Below are positions 28,152 to 39,921 of a DNA stretch of 44,987 nucleotides, piece after piece; the stretch's first letter is position 1, and each line of letters starts with the position of its first letter. The position numbers and the translations under genes were made by a program. Source of the DNA: Sperchopsis tessellata (Eukaryota > Arthropoda > Insecta > Coleoptera > Hydrophilidae); assembly GCA_033557685.1 (NCBI GenBank), contig JAWQRN010000053.1, positions 1-44,987 of the forward strand, in the 5' to 3' direction. The notes beneath the pieces were generated by a model, which did no database searches, was not told where the DNA came from, and saw only the letters and a program-made list of their open reading frames with translations.

Positions 28152-30486
28152 ATAAATATTAACTATGAAAACATATTACATTTTAGAGGCCTTCACATAA
28201 AATTACGCCATATGATTTGCCATATAAACTTATTATCAAAACTGTGGCTTTATTTATAAATATATAGCAATTAAATTTGATTTAGTCATTCATCGCTACC
28301 GTATGTATAGACAAGCACAGTATTTTTTATATTTTGTGAATTGTTTAAATTTTACGCCTGATCACAGTTTATAATATATGAGGTATACCTTTAAACGGCA
28401 ATAAAACTGAACTCAGTTGAGGTATTAAAATAAATTTTAAGTACTTGCAATGTTTCATTTCTTAGTTTTGTATTCATAAATATCAAAAATAAATTAAGTA
28501 TAGGAAATCAAACTTAATAAATTTAACACCTTTCATGTACGTGATTTATTCGATAGCTCAACTTAGTCCATTTTTATTGCACTTATAAGTTATATATTAC
28601 AAACTTTAGACAAAAGTAAAATTTAAACAATTAAAGCAAAAAATTGCTGCTCTAGTCTAATTATAGCAATGAATGACAATATAAAATTTTATTGAAATAT
28701 CTTTATAAATGAAGCCAGACTAATCATGACACACTTTTATGCAAACACTGCCTCAACACCAACTTTAATACAATCTTCATTAAGAAAAAAATTTAATTTG
28801 ATAATAAACGGGAAAACGATTGAGCAAGAGCATGCTGTCGAATAATTGGGAAGCAAATTTACAAGAGCTAGATATAATAACATATAAATTGATTATGGGT
28901 TTAATAGGTTTGTATGTTTAACATAAAAAAGCAGTACAAGAAAATTTAGTATTACTAACCATGATATATTTTATTGACTTGTTGGAGAAAACATGAAAGC
29001 AAAATAAATTGTAATTGTTATGGATTATTTACTGAATAAACATGAATAAAAAATAATTATTCAAATAACAAAGCCATCCTCAATGTGGACAAAAAAAAGT
29101 TAATGATATTAAATACCGACAAAAGAAAAACTAAGCATATGTATTAAGAACACAATTTTTCGTAAAAATAAGTATTGTGAACACATGAAAAAAATGTATA
29201 GATTCTTGCCTGAAAAAAAGAGAAATATTTGATTTGGTATTGCTATTTAAATAAAAGTACAATTAAACAAGTCAATATCATTTTAAATAAAAGATAGTAA
29301 AAACATCTTATAAAAGTAGGCGGACAAAAATAATACTATGCAATAAAATTGTTTTTGTATTAAAAAGGCAGAAGTGATAATTTATTTTGCAATAACAGTA
29401 CATTTTTAATTGATACCCATTGCACATTGATATTCAATAATAAAAATAAGTAACATGCACTTTAAAATAAGGCTCCTTAGAAAGTTTCTTTTCACAACTT
29501 TTGAAAGCAAGTGTGTATACAATATAAAAAATCAATAAACTGCAGTTACCCTAAAATATAAACCCTATAATAAGAGGTGAACGAAATTTGAATTGAAGGA
29601 AGTATAATAAAAAGCAAGTCCATAGAAAATGTACTTAAATATTTAATGCTTCTGTAAACACTGTTAAATCAAAGACTACATACAAAAATTCCAGGCACAA
29701 ACAAGAATATTTCTTGCGTTTCGATGATAATTAAACACTTTTACAAAGCTTAAAAGTAAACAAAATGATTGTAACAAAAATCCAAAATAAATATAGCAGG
29801 TCGCTATTCAAAACAAAATATTCAAACATTAAATAATTATTTAAAAAGTGAAGGGGCCTATAATTTGCACTGCTGCTCGTATTAGTTTAGTTTAATTTGT
29901 TTTTAATAATAATAGGACAAGATGATAAGCTGTTTAAGTGACATTCTTTACCAGCAATATAATTCCATGGTTATTGTAGTAGTATATGATTACTCATTTC
30001 TTAGAAATCATTGCACAATAGCTAAAATGTTTACATCGTCTGTTTATATTAAAGTTTCTAATGCTATTTTATATCTAGCGCCACAGAAATTGGCGGGCAA
30101 CATTTATCTCAATAATTGAATTAAACAAACGAAATAAATATTTAAAAAGAAATAAATAATTTAAAAGGGTGTTTTTGAAGGCTCGAAACTAAACGGAATT
30201 ATTTAGAATCAATAATTGTATGACGTAAAAATTTTATATTGACTAGACTGGTCAGTGTTCGCTAGTTGCAGATGCGATGCCGCATTAATTCGGAATTATT
30301 GCTAAAAGTACGCAATATAAATGAAAACACCTAATAGAAAAGTTGGTTTATTTGTGAAGACCCGTTGAAAAAATGTTCTAAAAACGATAAACATCCGACT
30401 TAAGTGAGCTCGCGAATTTAACACCAGACAAAGGAACTTTCTCGGGCGCCATGTTATAGTTTTTAGTTCACCTAGATCGAACTTAC

Positions 30487-30620
30487 CATCATGTAATCAC
30501 AAAATTTCCAAAGGAATTTTGCTCATCCGCTGTTAAAAATACCACAGTCGTTTATATTGAACTTCGAACAACAATTGGGTACCCCACGTAATTGTCTGTC
30601 TCAAAATATATGTGATACTT
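30487..30620 (-). other. dom: Predicted noncoding 5' exon of domino (3' boundary 30487, 5' end uncertain)
   Basis: A consensus donor GTAAGT lies on the minus strand at 30486-30481, directly after ATTACATGATG, in the only CpG-richer stretch upstream of the start-codon exon. Splicing to the acceptor above 22787 would remove a 7.7 kb intron. The transcription start is not visible, so the upper limit given is nominal. Inference from splice signal and composition only. Confidence 0.45.
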
Positions 30621-30824
30621 TCCACATTTTACGCGCTCACATCAAGGACGCATCGCCCTTCTTTCCAAACATGGCGACTGCTTTTCTGTTTCTCTGAGCG
30701 CGGTTGTCAAACGCCCAGCAGCCGCCTAGATCACCAACGCGCTTGCGCACCACGCCTACACGCATGCTTACCGCCTATTTATAAAAATTGTTTAAATGTA
30801 CATTCGTTTGCAATATTTATAAAT
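30488..30824. promoter_or_regulatory. Putative bidirectional promoter, domino (-) / Rad51D (+)
   Basis: About 340 bp between the predicted domino 5' exon donor and the Rad51D start codon. It is clearly richer in G+C and CpG than the AT-rich sequence on both sides, especially 30630-30780 (CGCGCTCACATC, GAGCGCGGTTG, AACGCGCTTGCGC). An ATGGCG motif (YY1/Pho-like core) occurs on the plus strand near 30671 and on the minus strand near 30452, just inside the predicted domino intron. No clear TATA box. Start sites are not visible. Confidence 0.5.
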
Positions 30825-33800
30825 ATGGCTAGATTGACCACGGAATCTCACCAACTTATTACTAAAAATGTTTTGGAGAAATTGCGCTCTAAAAACATAG
30901 CTACAGTACTCACTTTCGTCCAATCAGATGTAATGCAATTAGTATCAATATCTGACTTAAGCTACAAGGTATAACAATATAATTTTACACACTAATTTAC
31001 AACACTTAAGAAACTGAATAAATCTCTTTACTTTCTCTACACCTTTTCCACCACCTTAAACAATCCTAACATACGTCCTTTATACTTGTAAAATTATATT
31101 ATAGGTATTTATACTTACATGTGTACCTAAGTACATAATCACTTTTACTTTACAGGAGGCATATTCTTTTGCCAACATTTTCTCATTTCTTATAAGTAAT
31201 GATGATTCTATATCAATTCTGTATTGTACATTTACAAATGAAAATAATTATAAGATTTTTTTGTCTCCCAATATCCACATGCTCACATTGCTATACCACT
31301 TACAAGTTGGCTCCCATTGCAGTTTTTTTACAAACTTTAGTCTGAGGTACCCCACATCAATCATATTTCATTATAACACTATAGTCTCCCTGCAACAACA
31401 GTTGCGAAAATTTGAACCACAGATGTCGTAGTGTCCAGGAACGGAGTTTGAAGTGTATCAACCTCACTTACCTCTGACTCTCTGGGGTTATTTAACTCAC
31501 TCAAACAAGCTGATGTGGTATGATGAATTTGAAGTATATACACAAAGAAAAATTACTAAGAAAAACTTAAACCTCGGCTAGATATTGACTTCTGGTATAT
31601 GAAAACCAACGCAGAGCAATTTCATTGGGACTTTGCGTAGAATGAGAGCTGAACGTTTTAATAATCAAGACATGTAAGAAATCTAAACACATCATTGTTG
31701 CTGTATTTCGGAAAAAATAGCTATAGATTATACAAGCATATTTCAGCCTTATAAAAATCAGACACTCAAAGAGAGCAATGGTAAAATCTTGTATTATCCT
31801 AATGGCACAAGCAGGAAATTGGACTACATCAAAAGTTATTCCCTTTTTATCATCTGGCTTGATAACAGCGTGAGAATTACCGGCCTAGACATCTCTGGTT
31901 ATTTATTTCTGTCAACAAATATATATGGCAAGCTTTCAATTACATAAGATTGCAAGTGGTCACTGTATGGATTTGGACCTGATGAGTATAGTCAGTGTTA
32001 TGTGTAATAAAAAAAATAAACATATTTACACACGGTGAAAATAACCAACCAAATTTAAAATGGAACTATATTAATCCTATACCATTAAAAAGCAAATTTG
32101 CTATTTTTCGGACCATCGTAACAATATAAAAACAAGATGCTGTTTAAATTACAAAAAGTAATTAAAAGTAACCGGTTTCAGAGTGAAAGCTCTCCATCAT
32201 CAGACTCTGTGGTTGCCATTGACAGTCGCAGAGTCTAATGATGGATTGAGCATGCTCCGAAACTGGTCGTTCTGAATTATTTTTTGTAATTAAAATATAT
32301 TGTAGAAGATAGCATTTTGTTTTTATATTGTTATATTCATCTTAGATTGGGAAAAAAAGCATTGCTTTTCCTCTTTTCATTTCGGTGGTGTTGATAGTAT
32401 TTCTTTTACCAATATCGGACCAATGCCTAAATATAGAATTTAACAAGTTCAAAAGTTTTCAAAAAAAGTTTTATTCATTATAATAATCACCTTCATAATC
32501 TCTGACCCAATGAGGTACAAATTTGTAAACCTCGTTTTTATAGAAAGTTGTGTTTTTTAATTGATCGGTTTTTGGCAGCCGGAGAGTCCTCCTCTAACAA
32601 AAACGACACGAACTTTTTTGGTCATCTGATAAAACAACAAACAAAAATATTTAATAAAATGTAGATATAAAATATTTTTAACCATAAATAAATTACCTAC
32701 TATTTTTTTCAAATTTGCTTGATATGTAATTTAAATGACATTAAATTTTAAATCACTTAGTATGGAATGTTAACTATTGTATTATTTATTTCCAGGAAGT
32801 GCTTAATGTTAAAAATTACTTGCTCAATAAAAATTCGGCAGTTGTTAAAAATGCTCTGAAGTATTATAAGGAATTATTATCAAACTCTGCTATTATATCG
32901 ACTGGGATCAAGAGGTAAATATATTTGTTATATATATATATATATATTTCCTATATAATAAATATAATTGGTGATGTATGATGTAATGGTTAATGAAGTA
33001 AAATAAATCCATTTCATTAGAAATTCATTGATATTGAATGATTGTGGAATAATAGAAAAGGAAATAACATAATTGATAAAGCATCCTAAATTATTGCAGT
33101 TATATTAAGAAGGCATTAGAAAATTATGTGTCAACAATGAATTTTAGAATGTATAAGAATCAAATAATTGCTAGAAATAGAAGAACAAAACTTATATGAG
33201 GGTGAAAAACCTAAAGAAATGAGAAAGTAGAACCAGTTGTCTTTTGTAATCTTCAAAAAGATCCCTTCCCACAAACCTTGATATTATAGCTCTTTATATT
33301 GAAGTAAATTCCTCTTCGATCAAGGATTGTCTCACCAGAATTGAACTTAGTGACTAAGTTATTCAATACGATGCTGTTTTTCCAGTAGCAGCAAAATATA
33401 ACTTACATTTACCCACACCAACTAATGGCCGAAAAAATAGAGCCAGATATATGCAAAATGACAACAAATAATTTTAGAGACCTATTGCCTAAATTTTTAA
33501 AATCTATTTAAGTGATACTCAATAGTATAACTTAATATTGCAAATGAGTACATTCAGTTATTTATTTTTAGTATTGATAATCTTTTGGAAGGTGGTTTGA
33601 AGACAGGAAATATCTATGAGATATGTGGAGCACCAGGTTGTGCCAAAACTCAGTTTTGTTTAACAATCGCTAAATATGTAGTGCAAAGTTTAGGTCAACA
33701 AATCTATTATATTGATACAAAACGAGATTTCAATGCCAGGAAGATAAAGGACATGTTTTTGGATCATGAGAAAGTATGTATTAATACTTTTGTTGCTTTT

Positions 33801-34296
33801 TATTCTTTATTTAATATCTTTTTTATAGGATCAAATTGGTGATGTCATGGAAAAAATTCTAGTAAATAAAATCAACACCTTGTACGAACTTATCAATGTT
33901 TTGTACGACATTAAAGAAAACTTCAAAAACTACAATTTAAAATTAGTTATCATAGATTCGTTGCCAGCTTTAAGTTACCAATTGTCTGAGATACAAACCA
34001 GTTATGGGCTTCTAAACCATGCTGTCAATATCATTCGGTTTTTAACAAGTCAGTACCATATGGTATTCGTTATTACAAATGCCCTCACATTTTGGGTAGA
34101 AGGAAATTTTGGAAAGAGCAATGGGTATCAGGAGAGAATTGGATCTGGAAAGTATTGGTTCAGTGTTCCGAATACCAGATTGAAAATTCATAAACAGCTC
34201 TGTGATTATGAAGTATCTGTACTGAAAAGTACCTATTTAGCTAATGGAAATAAATGTTATGTACAGATATCAAATATTGGAATGGTGTCTGCATAA
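30825..34296 (+). CDS. Rad51D: RAD51 paralogue Rad51D (4 coding exons)
   Basis: RecA/RAD51-fold ATPase acting in homologous recombination; in other animals RAD51D works in the BCDX2 complex. Exons 30825-30968, 32796-32914, 33572-33773 and 33829-34296; phases agree and give 310 aa (human RAD51D is 328 aa). N-terminal domain: LLxLRS-like VLEKLRSKNIATVLTFVQSD and ISDLSYK. Linker: NSAIISTGIKSIDNLLEGGL followed by KTGNIYEI, closely like the human STAILSTGI...SLDKLL region. Walker A reads GAPGCAKTQ; Walker B LKLVIIDSLPAL; later YHMVFVITNALTF and SGKYWFSVPNTRLKI. The start is the Met of MARLTTES, which opens the conserved N-terminus; the frame is open upstream but lies in the promoter-like region. 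Odd: the glycine before the Walker A lysine is alanine. Confidence 0.9.
30969..32795 (+). other. Rad51D intron 1
   Basis: Donor GTATAA, acceptor TTTCCAG. It contains the foldback element at 32119-32335. The rest is AT-rich with no recognised gene; 31380-31930 is less AT-rich and may be old transposon sequence, but no motif was found. Confidence 0.6.
32119..32335. repeat. Foldback element in Rad51D intron 1
   Basis: Arms of roughly 100 bp. Left: AACAATATAAAAACAAGATG, ATTACAAAAAGTAATT, ACCGGTTTCAGAG and CATCATCAGACTCTG. Right: CAGAGTCTAATGATGG, CCGAAACTGGTCG, AATTATTTTTTGTAATT and CATTTTGTTTTTATATTGTT. No coding content. The ACCGGTTTC core resembles the CCGGTTTC block of the element at 19990, but the rest differs. 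Confidence 0.75.
32929..32947. repeat. (TA)n microsatellite in Rad51D intron 2
   Basis: About nine TA units, just downstream of the exon 2 donor. Confidence 0.9.
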
Positions 34297-34410
34297 CGAT
34301 TTTAATGTTACTATTTTTTATTATGTGTTTTAAAATGTTACATAGAACTAAGAAATGTTAACTGTAAATACTCAAGCTATTTAGAGTTTTTATTTGTAAA
34401 AATTAAGTTT

Positions 34411-34416
34411 AATAAA
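34411..34416 (+). terminator. Rad51D polyadenylation signal
   Basis: AATAAA 115 nt after the Rad51D stop codon, in sense orientation; the first such signal downstream. The cleavage site is not determined. Confidence 0.6.
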
Positions 34417-37362
34417 AGGTTTCTGTACTTTTAAACATAATTTTGGTTTGATATTGCCTGTATTTTATAGTGAAAATTGCTAGATAATATCATATAAAAC
34501 GTTTTATAAAGTTTTTTTTTTTTGTAGAGCTATATAGAGTTTGCCCAGGTACATGATTGTTTGCTTCATATATGATTTTTAATTTAGAAAAAACTTTGAT
34601 TTTCTAATACTGGCTTTACGTGGGACGTTGAACACAGAATGAACTTTGGACCAATTTTGTTTTACCAAGCTAGGCCTCTGAAGAGAGACTAAGTACATAA
34701 TGAAGTTAAAACAATTTTCTTCAGCTTTGGTTTGTTGCTCATTGTTGAGCGTAGGCCTCCAGACGTTTCCATTTGCTTCTATCCAGTGCGGTTGCCATCC
34801 AATTTGTTGAAATTCTTCATGAGGTCGTTGGTCCATGAAGATTATGTCACATTATAAAACAAAACAAAAACAAATTTTTTTGTCTAAGATTAAATAGACC
34901 CTGCACACAGAATACAAGCCTCTGAAGAGACAACATGAACGTATAAACATTTTTGCTTTACTAAGATAGACCTTTGAAGAGAGACTAAGCATATAATGAA
35001 AGCGAGAGCTATTTTATTGTAGTATAACACATCTCTGAAGAGATGATAAATACATAATCTACCAGAAAACAGCTAAGATAAGTGTTGCGTCACAGTAAAA
35101 TCCACACAACTTTCTAATTTATAAAATATTTCATTTTTTTCAGTTGAATGTATTTTTGTTTGCACTCACGCCACCTTTTATGACATTTTTGGAATTACTG
35201 TAGTTTATTTGTTGATACGAGAAATGTCGCCATTCAACCAAAAAAGGCCGGAAATACTAACGGATTCATCCCTGTGTCTCAAGAGGCAGTGATGACAAAA
35301 TATGGCTCTTAGTACACGAGTATAGAAGTTTCGTTTCGCGCCAAAGTCGCGATTAGCAATTCAATATTGTGTTTTTTTTATTTTCTAACAGTTCATCTTA
35401 GCATGGACTTTCATTTTCACACCAGCACCGCTCCATGTAGTTAAGTAAACAAATGTTAATACAAATAACCATAAATGATTCGTAGTAGTAACAAACCCTT
35501 ACCGTCCATTAATATCACTATCAATATTATTATTAACTCCAATAGAACCTACATCAAATACTACAAGGTAAATTATTCTTTTATGCAAAAGTTTGAAATA
35601 TTGTTGTAAACATTTGTTCCGTATGTAAATAATCTCGTTGGCTCTTGTATTTAAAATTTCATTACTAATTCTTTTAAATTAATTTCGGGCCGTTTCAAAG
35701 TTAGCTTATATACTTTGCCACCATTTTCTAGTTGGGGCATTTAAAGACTCGCATCGTGTGATGCCATCATTGTCGATACACTCATGTAGTGTGCCATCAT
35801 TAATGTCACATTCTTAAAGAGAAATTAGTCGCTTGAAAAATTCCAAGTTTAAATTCGTAAAGTAAACACGCACGTATTATACCATTTGCCACAGACATTT
35901 GTAAGGGTTGAAATTATATATTAAATTAATGTGAACAGTTCGAGATGCAGTGAACGATTGAAATAAAGCATGTACTAATATAGCGCATAAACAATTGCTG
36001 GAATTATGACTCATAACATGCGTAAACAAGTCTTGGAATTAGTGTATACGCAAAATCGACAAAACTTTCTTGATTACCGTATGTAACAATTATAGAGCGT
36101 TTAACCAGCTGAATTTACCGAATTTGATTTTTATTAGTTATACTTGCATTTCTTTATTATATACAAATATTACAACCAGATTTAAGTCGAAAATCGCATA
36201 TCGTCAGTCCATTCTTGCAACATTTTAACCAAATTCTTTTTCTAATTCGTCAGATCATAAAAGATCATTCTTTACCACTACAAATAATAATTCTTTAAAG
36301 TGTCCAATGTATAATAATTAGCAAAAAAAATATATATTCTTGTGAACAATTTAAAGCTTTGACACCAAGTAAATGCTTACAATCTGTTTTAAAATTTTGC
36401 TTAAATTAACTATCATCCGGTCATGTATCCTTTTTTTCATTCCTTAAATTCACATCTAAAGAACAATTGAAGTGCAGCTATAGAAAATCCCAGGTACAAA
36501 TATGTTGATTATTACTCAAACGTGTGCCACCCTCTTGGCAAAAAACAACTACCCATACTTGTCGCAATATCTAATATTATCACCTGACTTATCTTTTGCT
36601 TCATTAAACGAGGATATTCGATCGAAATTATCATTTCCATTAGCTGATTTTGTTATGGATGCAGAGATACATACTGAGATGAAATTCACCATACCAGTTA
36701 TGCATGGTGAATCTACTGCTATTTCCATCTCGTTCAGCTACGTCATAATGGGTGCGATATCATAACAAATTTCTGAGAAGTCAAAAAAACCGCAAATTAA
36801 TATATAATCAATCCTAAAGATGCCTTTACTGCACAACAAGACACTCACTCTAAAAATGAAATATGGTTAATGTTCTGGTACATAAGCCCACTTTAATAGA
36901 TTTGAAGCTAGGTAAGAAATAACCCTGATACACACAAATAGTTAAAAAATTAGCTCTTTTAGGTTATAGTTATTTTATATTTTCGATTATATTAAAAAAA
37001 AAAATAGATAAGTATTAAAATAATTTAGTACAAAATCATTTATTCTTCAAACTACCCTTATCTAAACCTCTAATAAACATCATTCTAGAGAAATTATAAG
37101 CCTTTAGAATCTGTATAAATATGTTTTGTTTAAATCTGAATTGGAGAATTATTATCAAAATTTTCTCAGAGTTTCTTAAATTAGCCGTTCCAACACACGA
37201 TTTTGTCTACGCCTATGGTGTATGCTACGCCCTTGGATTTGGACGAGAACAAAAGAAGTATAAACAAAGCCAATCTAACCTTATTTTTCTAAGTGTCAAA
37301 CTAATACTAGGAGTGCCTACCTAATTTAATTTGTTGTGATACATTTTAAGACTATTAGTATA
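34417..37362. other. Intergenic region between Rad51D and the CCCH gene
   Basis: AT-rich. It contains a short degenerate repeat at 34670-35070 (separate entry), a CpG-richer patch at 35220-35360 and an 87-codon plus-strand open frame at 36502-36765 with no family I recognise. No further gene can be supported. Confidence 0.5.
34670..35070. repeat. Four copies of a short GAAGAGA motif
   Basis: CTCTGAAGAGAGACTAAGTA (34676), CTCTGAAGAGACAACATG (34919), CTTTGAAGAGAGACTAAGCA (34974) and CTCTGAAGAGATGATAAATA (35033). The first, third and fourth continue into a CATAATGA/CATAATCTA-like tail. Spacing is irregular. Probably parts of decayed transposon copies. Confidence 0.5.
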
Positions 37363-38060
37363 ATGTCTTTAGTACCTGATTATGACGATTCCTCTGAAGC
37401 AAGCAGTAATTCGTCCGAAGAAGACGATAGCGATAGCGATTCAAGGTATGGAAAAAGTATTTTTCAAACTTAGAGTAATTACCAAGCTTTCAAATCAATG
37501 GGCATTTTCCTTTGATAAAATTGAACTTTATAAAAAGTGGTTCAGCTCTTGCACATTTCAGAGATGAAGAACCATCCGGCCTGCCCCCGCCCCAACTTGA
37601 TAAACTACCTACTCCTGGATTCATAAAAAATTCAACGGAAGATCCTGACCGACCTCTAACGTCAGTCTTTTCAAATCCATTTATAGATGCGGAAAATGCC
37701 AAGAAGGCTGTTCTTGAAAAACATGTTAAGATGGTGAATACTAAGGATAACACGGAAATGATCAATGGTAAGAGGATCTGCTGGAATTACAGAAAAGGAA
37801 AATGTCGATTCGGGCATAATTGTAAATACGCCCATGATTCAGATTTGCAGAAGTCGAAGGAGCAGTTGACAGAGGAGAATCAGACGCAACAGACTATTTT
37901 GTTTCAAAATCAAAAGCTACCGGAACCTTCTTTGCAGGAGTTGAGTGAGTTTAAAGAAGAAGCGTTGAGTGCCATTAAAAAACGTAAAAGGCCGGGATTA
38001 TCGCAAGGCCTCGTACCTGGTAAAAAAGTTATGAAAAATTATATCAATCAGAAAAAGTGA
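37363..38060 (+). CDS. CCCH-type zinc-finger protein, uncharacterised (2 exons)
   Basis: Exons 37363-37445 and 37562-38060, a 116-nt GT-AG intron, phase 2, 193 aa. Order of features: acidic serine-rich N-terminus (MSLVPDYDDSSEASSNSSEE); a proline-rich block LPPPQLDKLPTPGFI; SVFSNPFIDAENAKKAVLEK followed by HVKM, which looks like a conserved family motif; one CCCH finger in ICWNYRKGKCRFGHNCKYAH, spacing C-x7-C-x5-C-x3-H, the RNA-binding type; a basic C-terminal tail (IKKRKRPGLSQGLVPGKKVM) likely to be a nuclear localisation signal. I do not know the orthologue's name. RNA-related nuclear function is inference from the finger and tail. Start chosen as the first ATG that splices in frame. Confidence 0.85.
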
Positions 38061-39921
38061 ATTGATATAATTTTATTTCGATATTGTAATTAGATTTAAT
38101 GCATTTGTAAAATATTTTAGGGGTATCTTATTGTAGAGTTTCGCAACTGATTTTATAATATTGACAAAATTGTGACTTAAATTTATGTAAAAGTTTCAGA
38201 AGAAACTTAATTTTTAGTATAAAATAGCTAGGAACCCAACCTTATATTGATTTAATTGCAGGTCACGACGTTGAAGGAAGCTCTGTACTTCCTGAGAAAA
38301 ATTGTCGTTTCTTGCCTACTATAAATTTGTCACAAACATTTCCTTGTATAATAATTTGTCGTTACACATGCATTGCTTCCCAAATGTACAATTTGAATTG
38401 CTCTCAGTAAGCCGTCGTGAATAGCATGTTTTCACAAAACATCTCAAAGTAGTTGCTTATTCACAAAATTAAATGTTTTCTCTGGATCAACAGATGCACA
38501 AAATCACTTATTATATTTTTATAAAGTCAGTAGTGCAAAACTAAATAAAGATTAGTCCTTTTTTATAATGTACGTAAGTCTTTGATAATTAGAGAATTTG
38601 AAGTAGATGTATTTAACGAAATTTTGAACACGTTTTTCATATTCACTGTTTGTTCGTTATATTGCGAACTTTTACTATAGCCAAGAAACTAGAAAAACAA
38701 TGTGTTTTTATTATGTATGGTGACATTATTTTTCAAAAATTTTAACGATATTTTTAACTTTTACTTATTTTTGATTAACTAGTCACATGATTATAATTTT
38801 AACTAACGGATTTATGGTTATTAGTGATTATTTTATTATCGTTTTAATATAAAAGAAAATTGTTTATCATAAAAAATATTAAAAATATTCTAGCTTAAAG
38901 TTTCAGTTTACAGTTTTTTAAAAATTTGTTTAATTGTTATTTAGTAATCAATATCTCGTAAATATATTTGGGCATTGGGATCCAAGACTTATTACTCAAA
39001 AATTCATAATTGTGAACAAAACTGTTGTAAAGTTTGCTCAAAATAAGTATTAGCGATTTTTACATATTTGTATGAAATTTTAAATACATTGCTGTATAGT
39101 ATATTGCATTTGTATAACTCGTGAAGTATTGTTATGGCCTTATTAATCAATTTCAAAAATGACCAACTTCTAGAATTAAATATACATTATTTTTCTTTAG
39201 AAAAACCGACGAATTTACTTTTTGACATTTGAGTATAATTGCATGTTGCTCACCAATCTTTTGTATAAATTTTGATCTTAAAAAGGGCATTACAATGTTT
39301 ATTTTCAGTATCTATTCCAATTCGCCATTTTGTAGCATATAAAATCAGGTGAACATTGTTTTAATGTATTTTATCATTAGATGTTATTAAATATCCCTAA
39401 ATGTTTTCTAGCTTCTGCAGAAATAATGTGAAACCTAAATGTCATTATACATAGTTTTTTTCAAATATGGTTGTGAAAAATTTGCAATTTAGTTTTAGTT
39501 AAATTTACAGTATAAAATTGTAGTCTTTTAATATTTACATTTTTTATTACATGTAAATTTAAAAGTTGGTTGTAATAAAAATTTTCAAAACTTTCTGAAG
39601 TTTACATTTTCCTATTAATGAATTGATTCTTATTTGTAGAGAGTGATCGAACAAAATAATGCTGCGAGGTTCGAAAATGTCCCAAATAAACAAAACACTG
39701 AAATAAAAACATAAAATCTGAAAGCTGCAAATTAAACTCATTATCTATCATTAAAAAAAATTGTCTAAGCAATCCCAATAAGTACCAACTTCCAGGCTTT
39801 CCTTTCTTGAAAATGCGCTAGTACCGCTAAAATGTATCCAAGAATTTCAGAACTAAGTGTTTTAATGAATTTTTTAGTTAAGATCGAATTCCTAATGCCA
39901 AAAATAATGTGAATCTGGAGA
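38061..39921. other. AT-rich 3' flank of the CCCH gene
   Basis: Likely 3' UTR to about 38570, then AT-rich DNA with no gene, RNA or repeat that I recognise. Confidence 0.5.
38544..38549 (+). terminator. Candidate polyadenylation signal for the CCCH gene
   Basis: AATAAA about 485 nt after the stop, in sense orientation. No clear earlier AATAAA was noticed. Confidence 0.35.

Larger units (their letters stand above)
22788..30486 (-). other. Predicted first intron of domino (7.7 kb)
   Basis: Contents: LINE and SINE fragments at 23740-25610 (listed separately), one solo foldback arm at 28115-28151, and otherwise very AT-rich DNA (about 25640-30200) with no ORF, RNA gene or repeat family that I recognise. 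No snoRNA copy was found here, unlike the downstream introns. Its upper end depends on the predicted donor at 30481-30486. Confidence 0.4.

Noticed and set aside
26220..29900. Searched for genes, RNAs and enhancer-like clusters in the AT-rich first intron
   Set aside because: Apart from one hairpin and one solo repeat arm, nothing rises above low-complexity AT background.
30420..30458. Minus-strand ATGGCGCCCGAG as an alternative Domino start
   Set aside because: The frame closes after about 24 codons with no good donor, and it lies inside the predicted first intron.
30612..30824. N-terminal extension of Rad51D using the upstream open frame
   Set aside because: The extension has no resemblance to RAD51D and lies in the promoter-like CpG-richer patch; the conserved start is at 30825.
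34579..34836. Minus-strand 85-codon frame beginning MDQRPHEEFQQIGWQPHW
   Set aside because: No known domain; flanked by the short repeated motif, so probably a transposon scrap.
35225..35295. Short ORF MSPFNQKRPEILTDSS in a CpG-richer patch
   Set aside because: Only about 22 codons, no donor or homologous family; could mark an unseen 5' exon but cannot be supported.
37121..37324. Open frame just upstream of the CCCH gene
   Set aside because: No recognisable motif, no splice context linking it to the CCCH exons, and it lies where the promoter should be.
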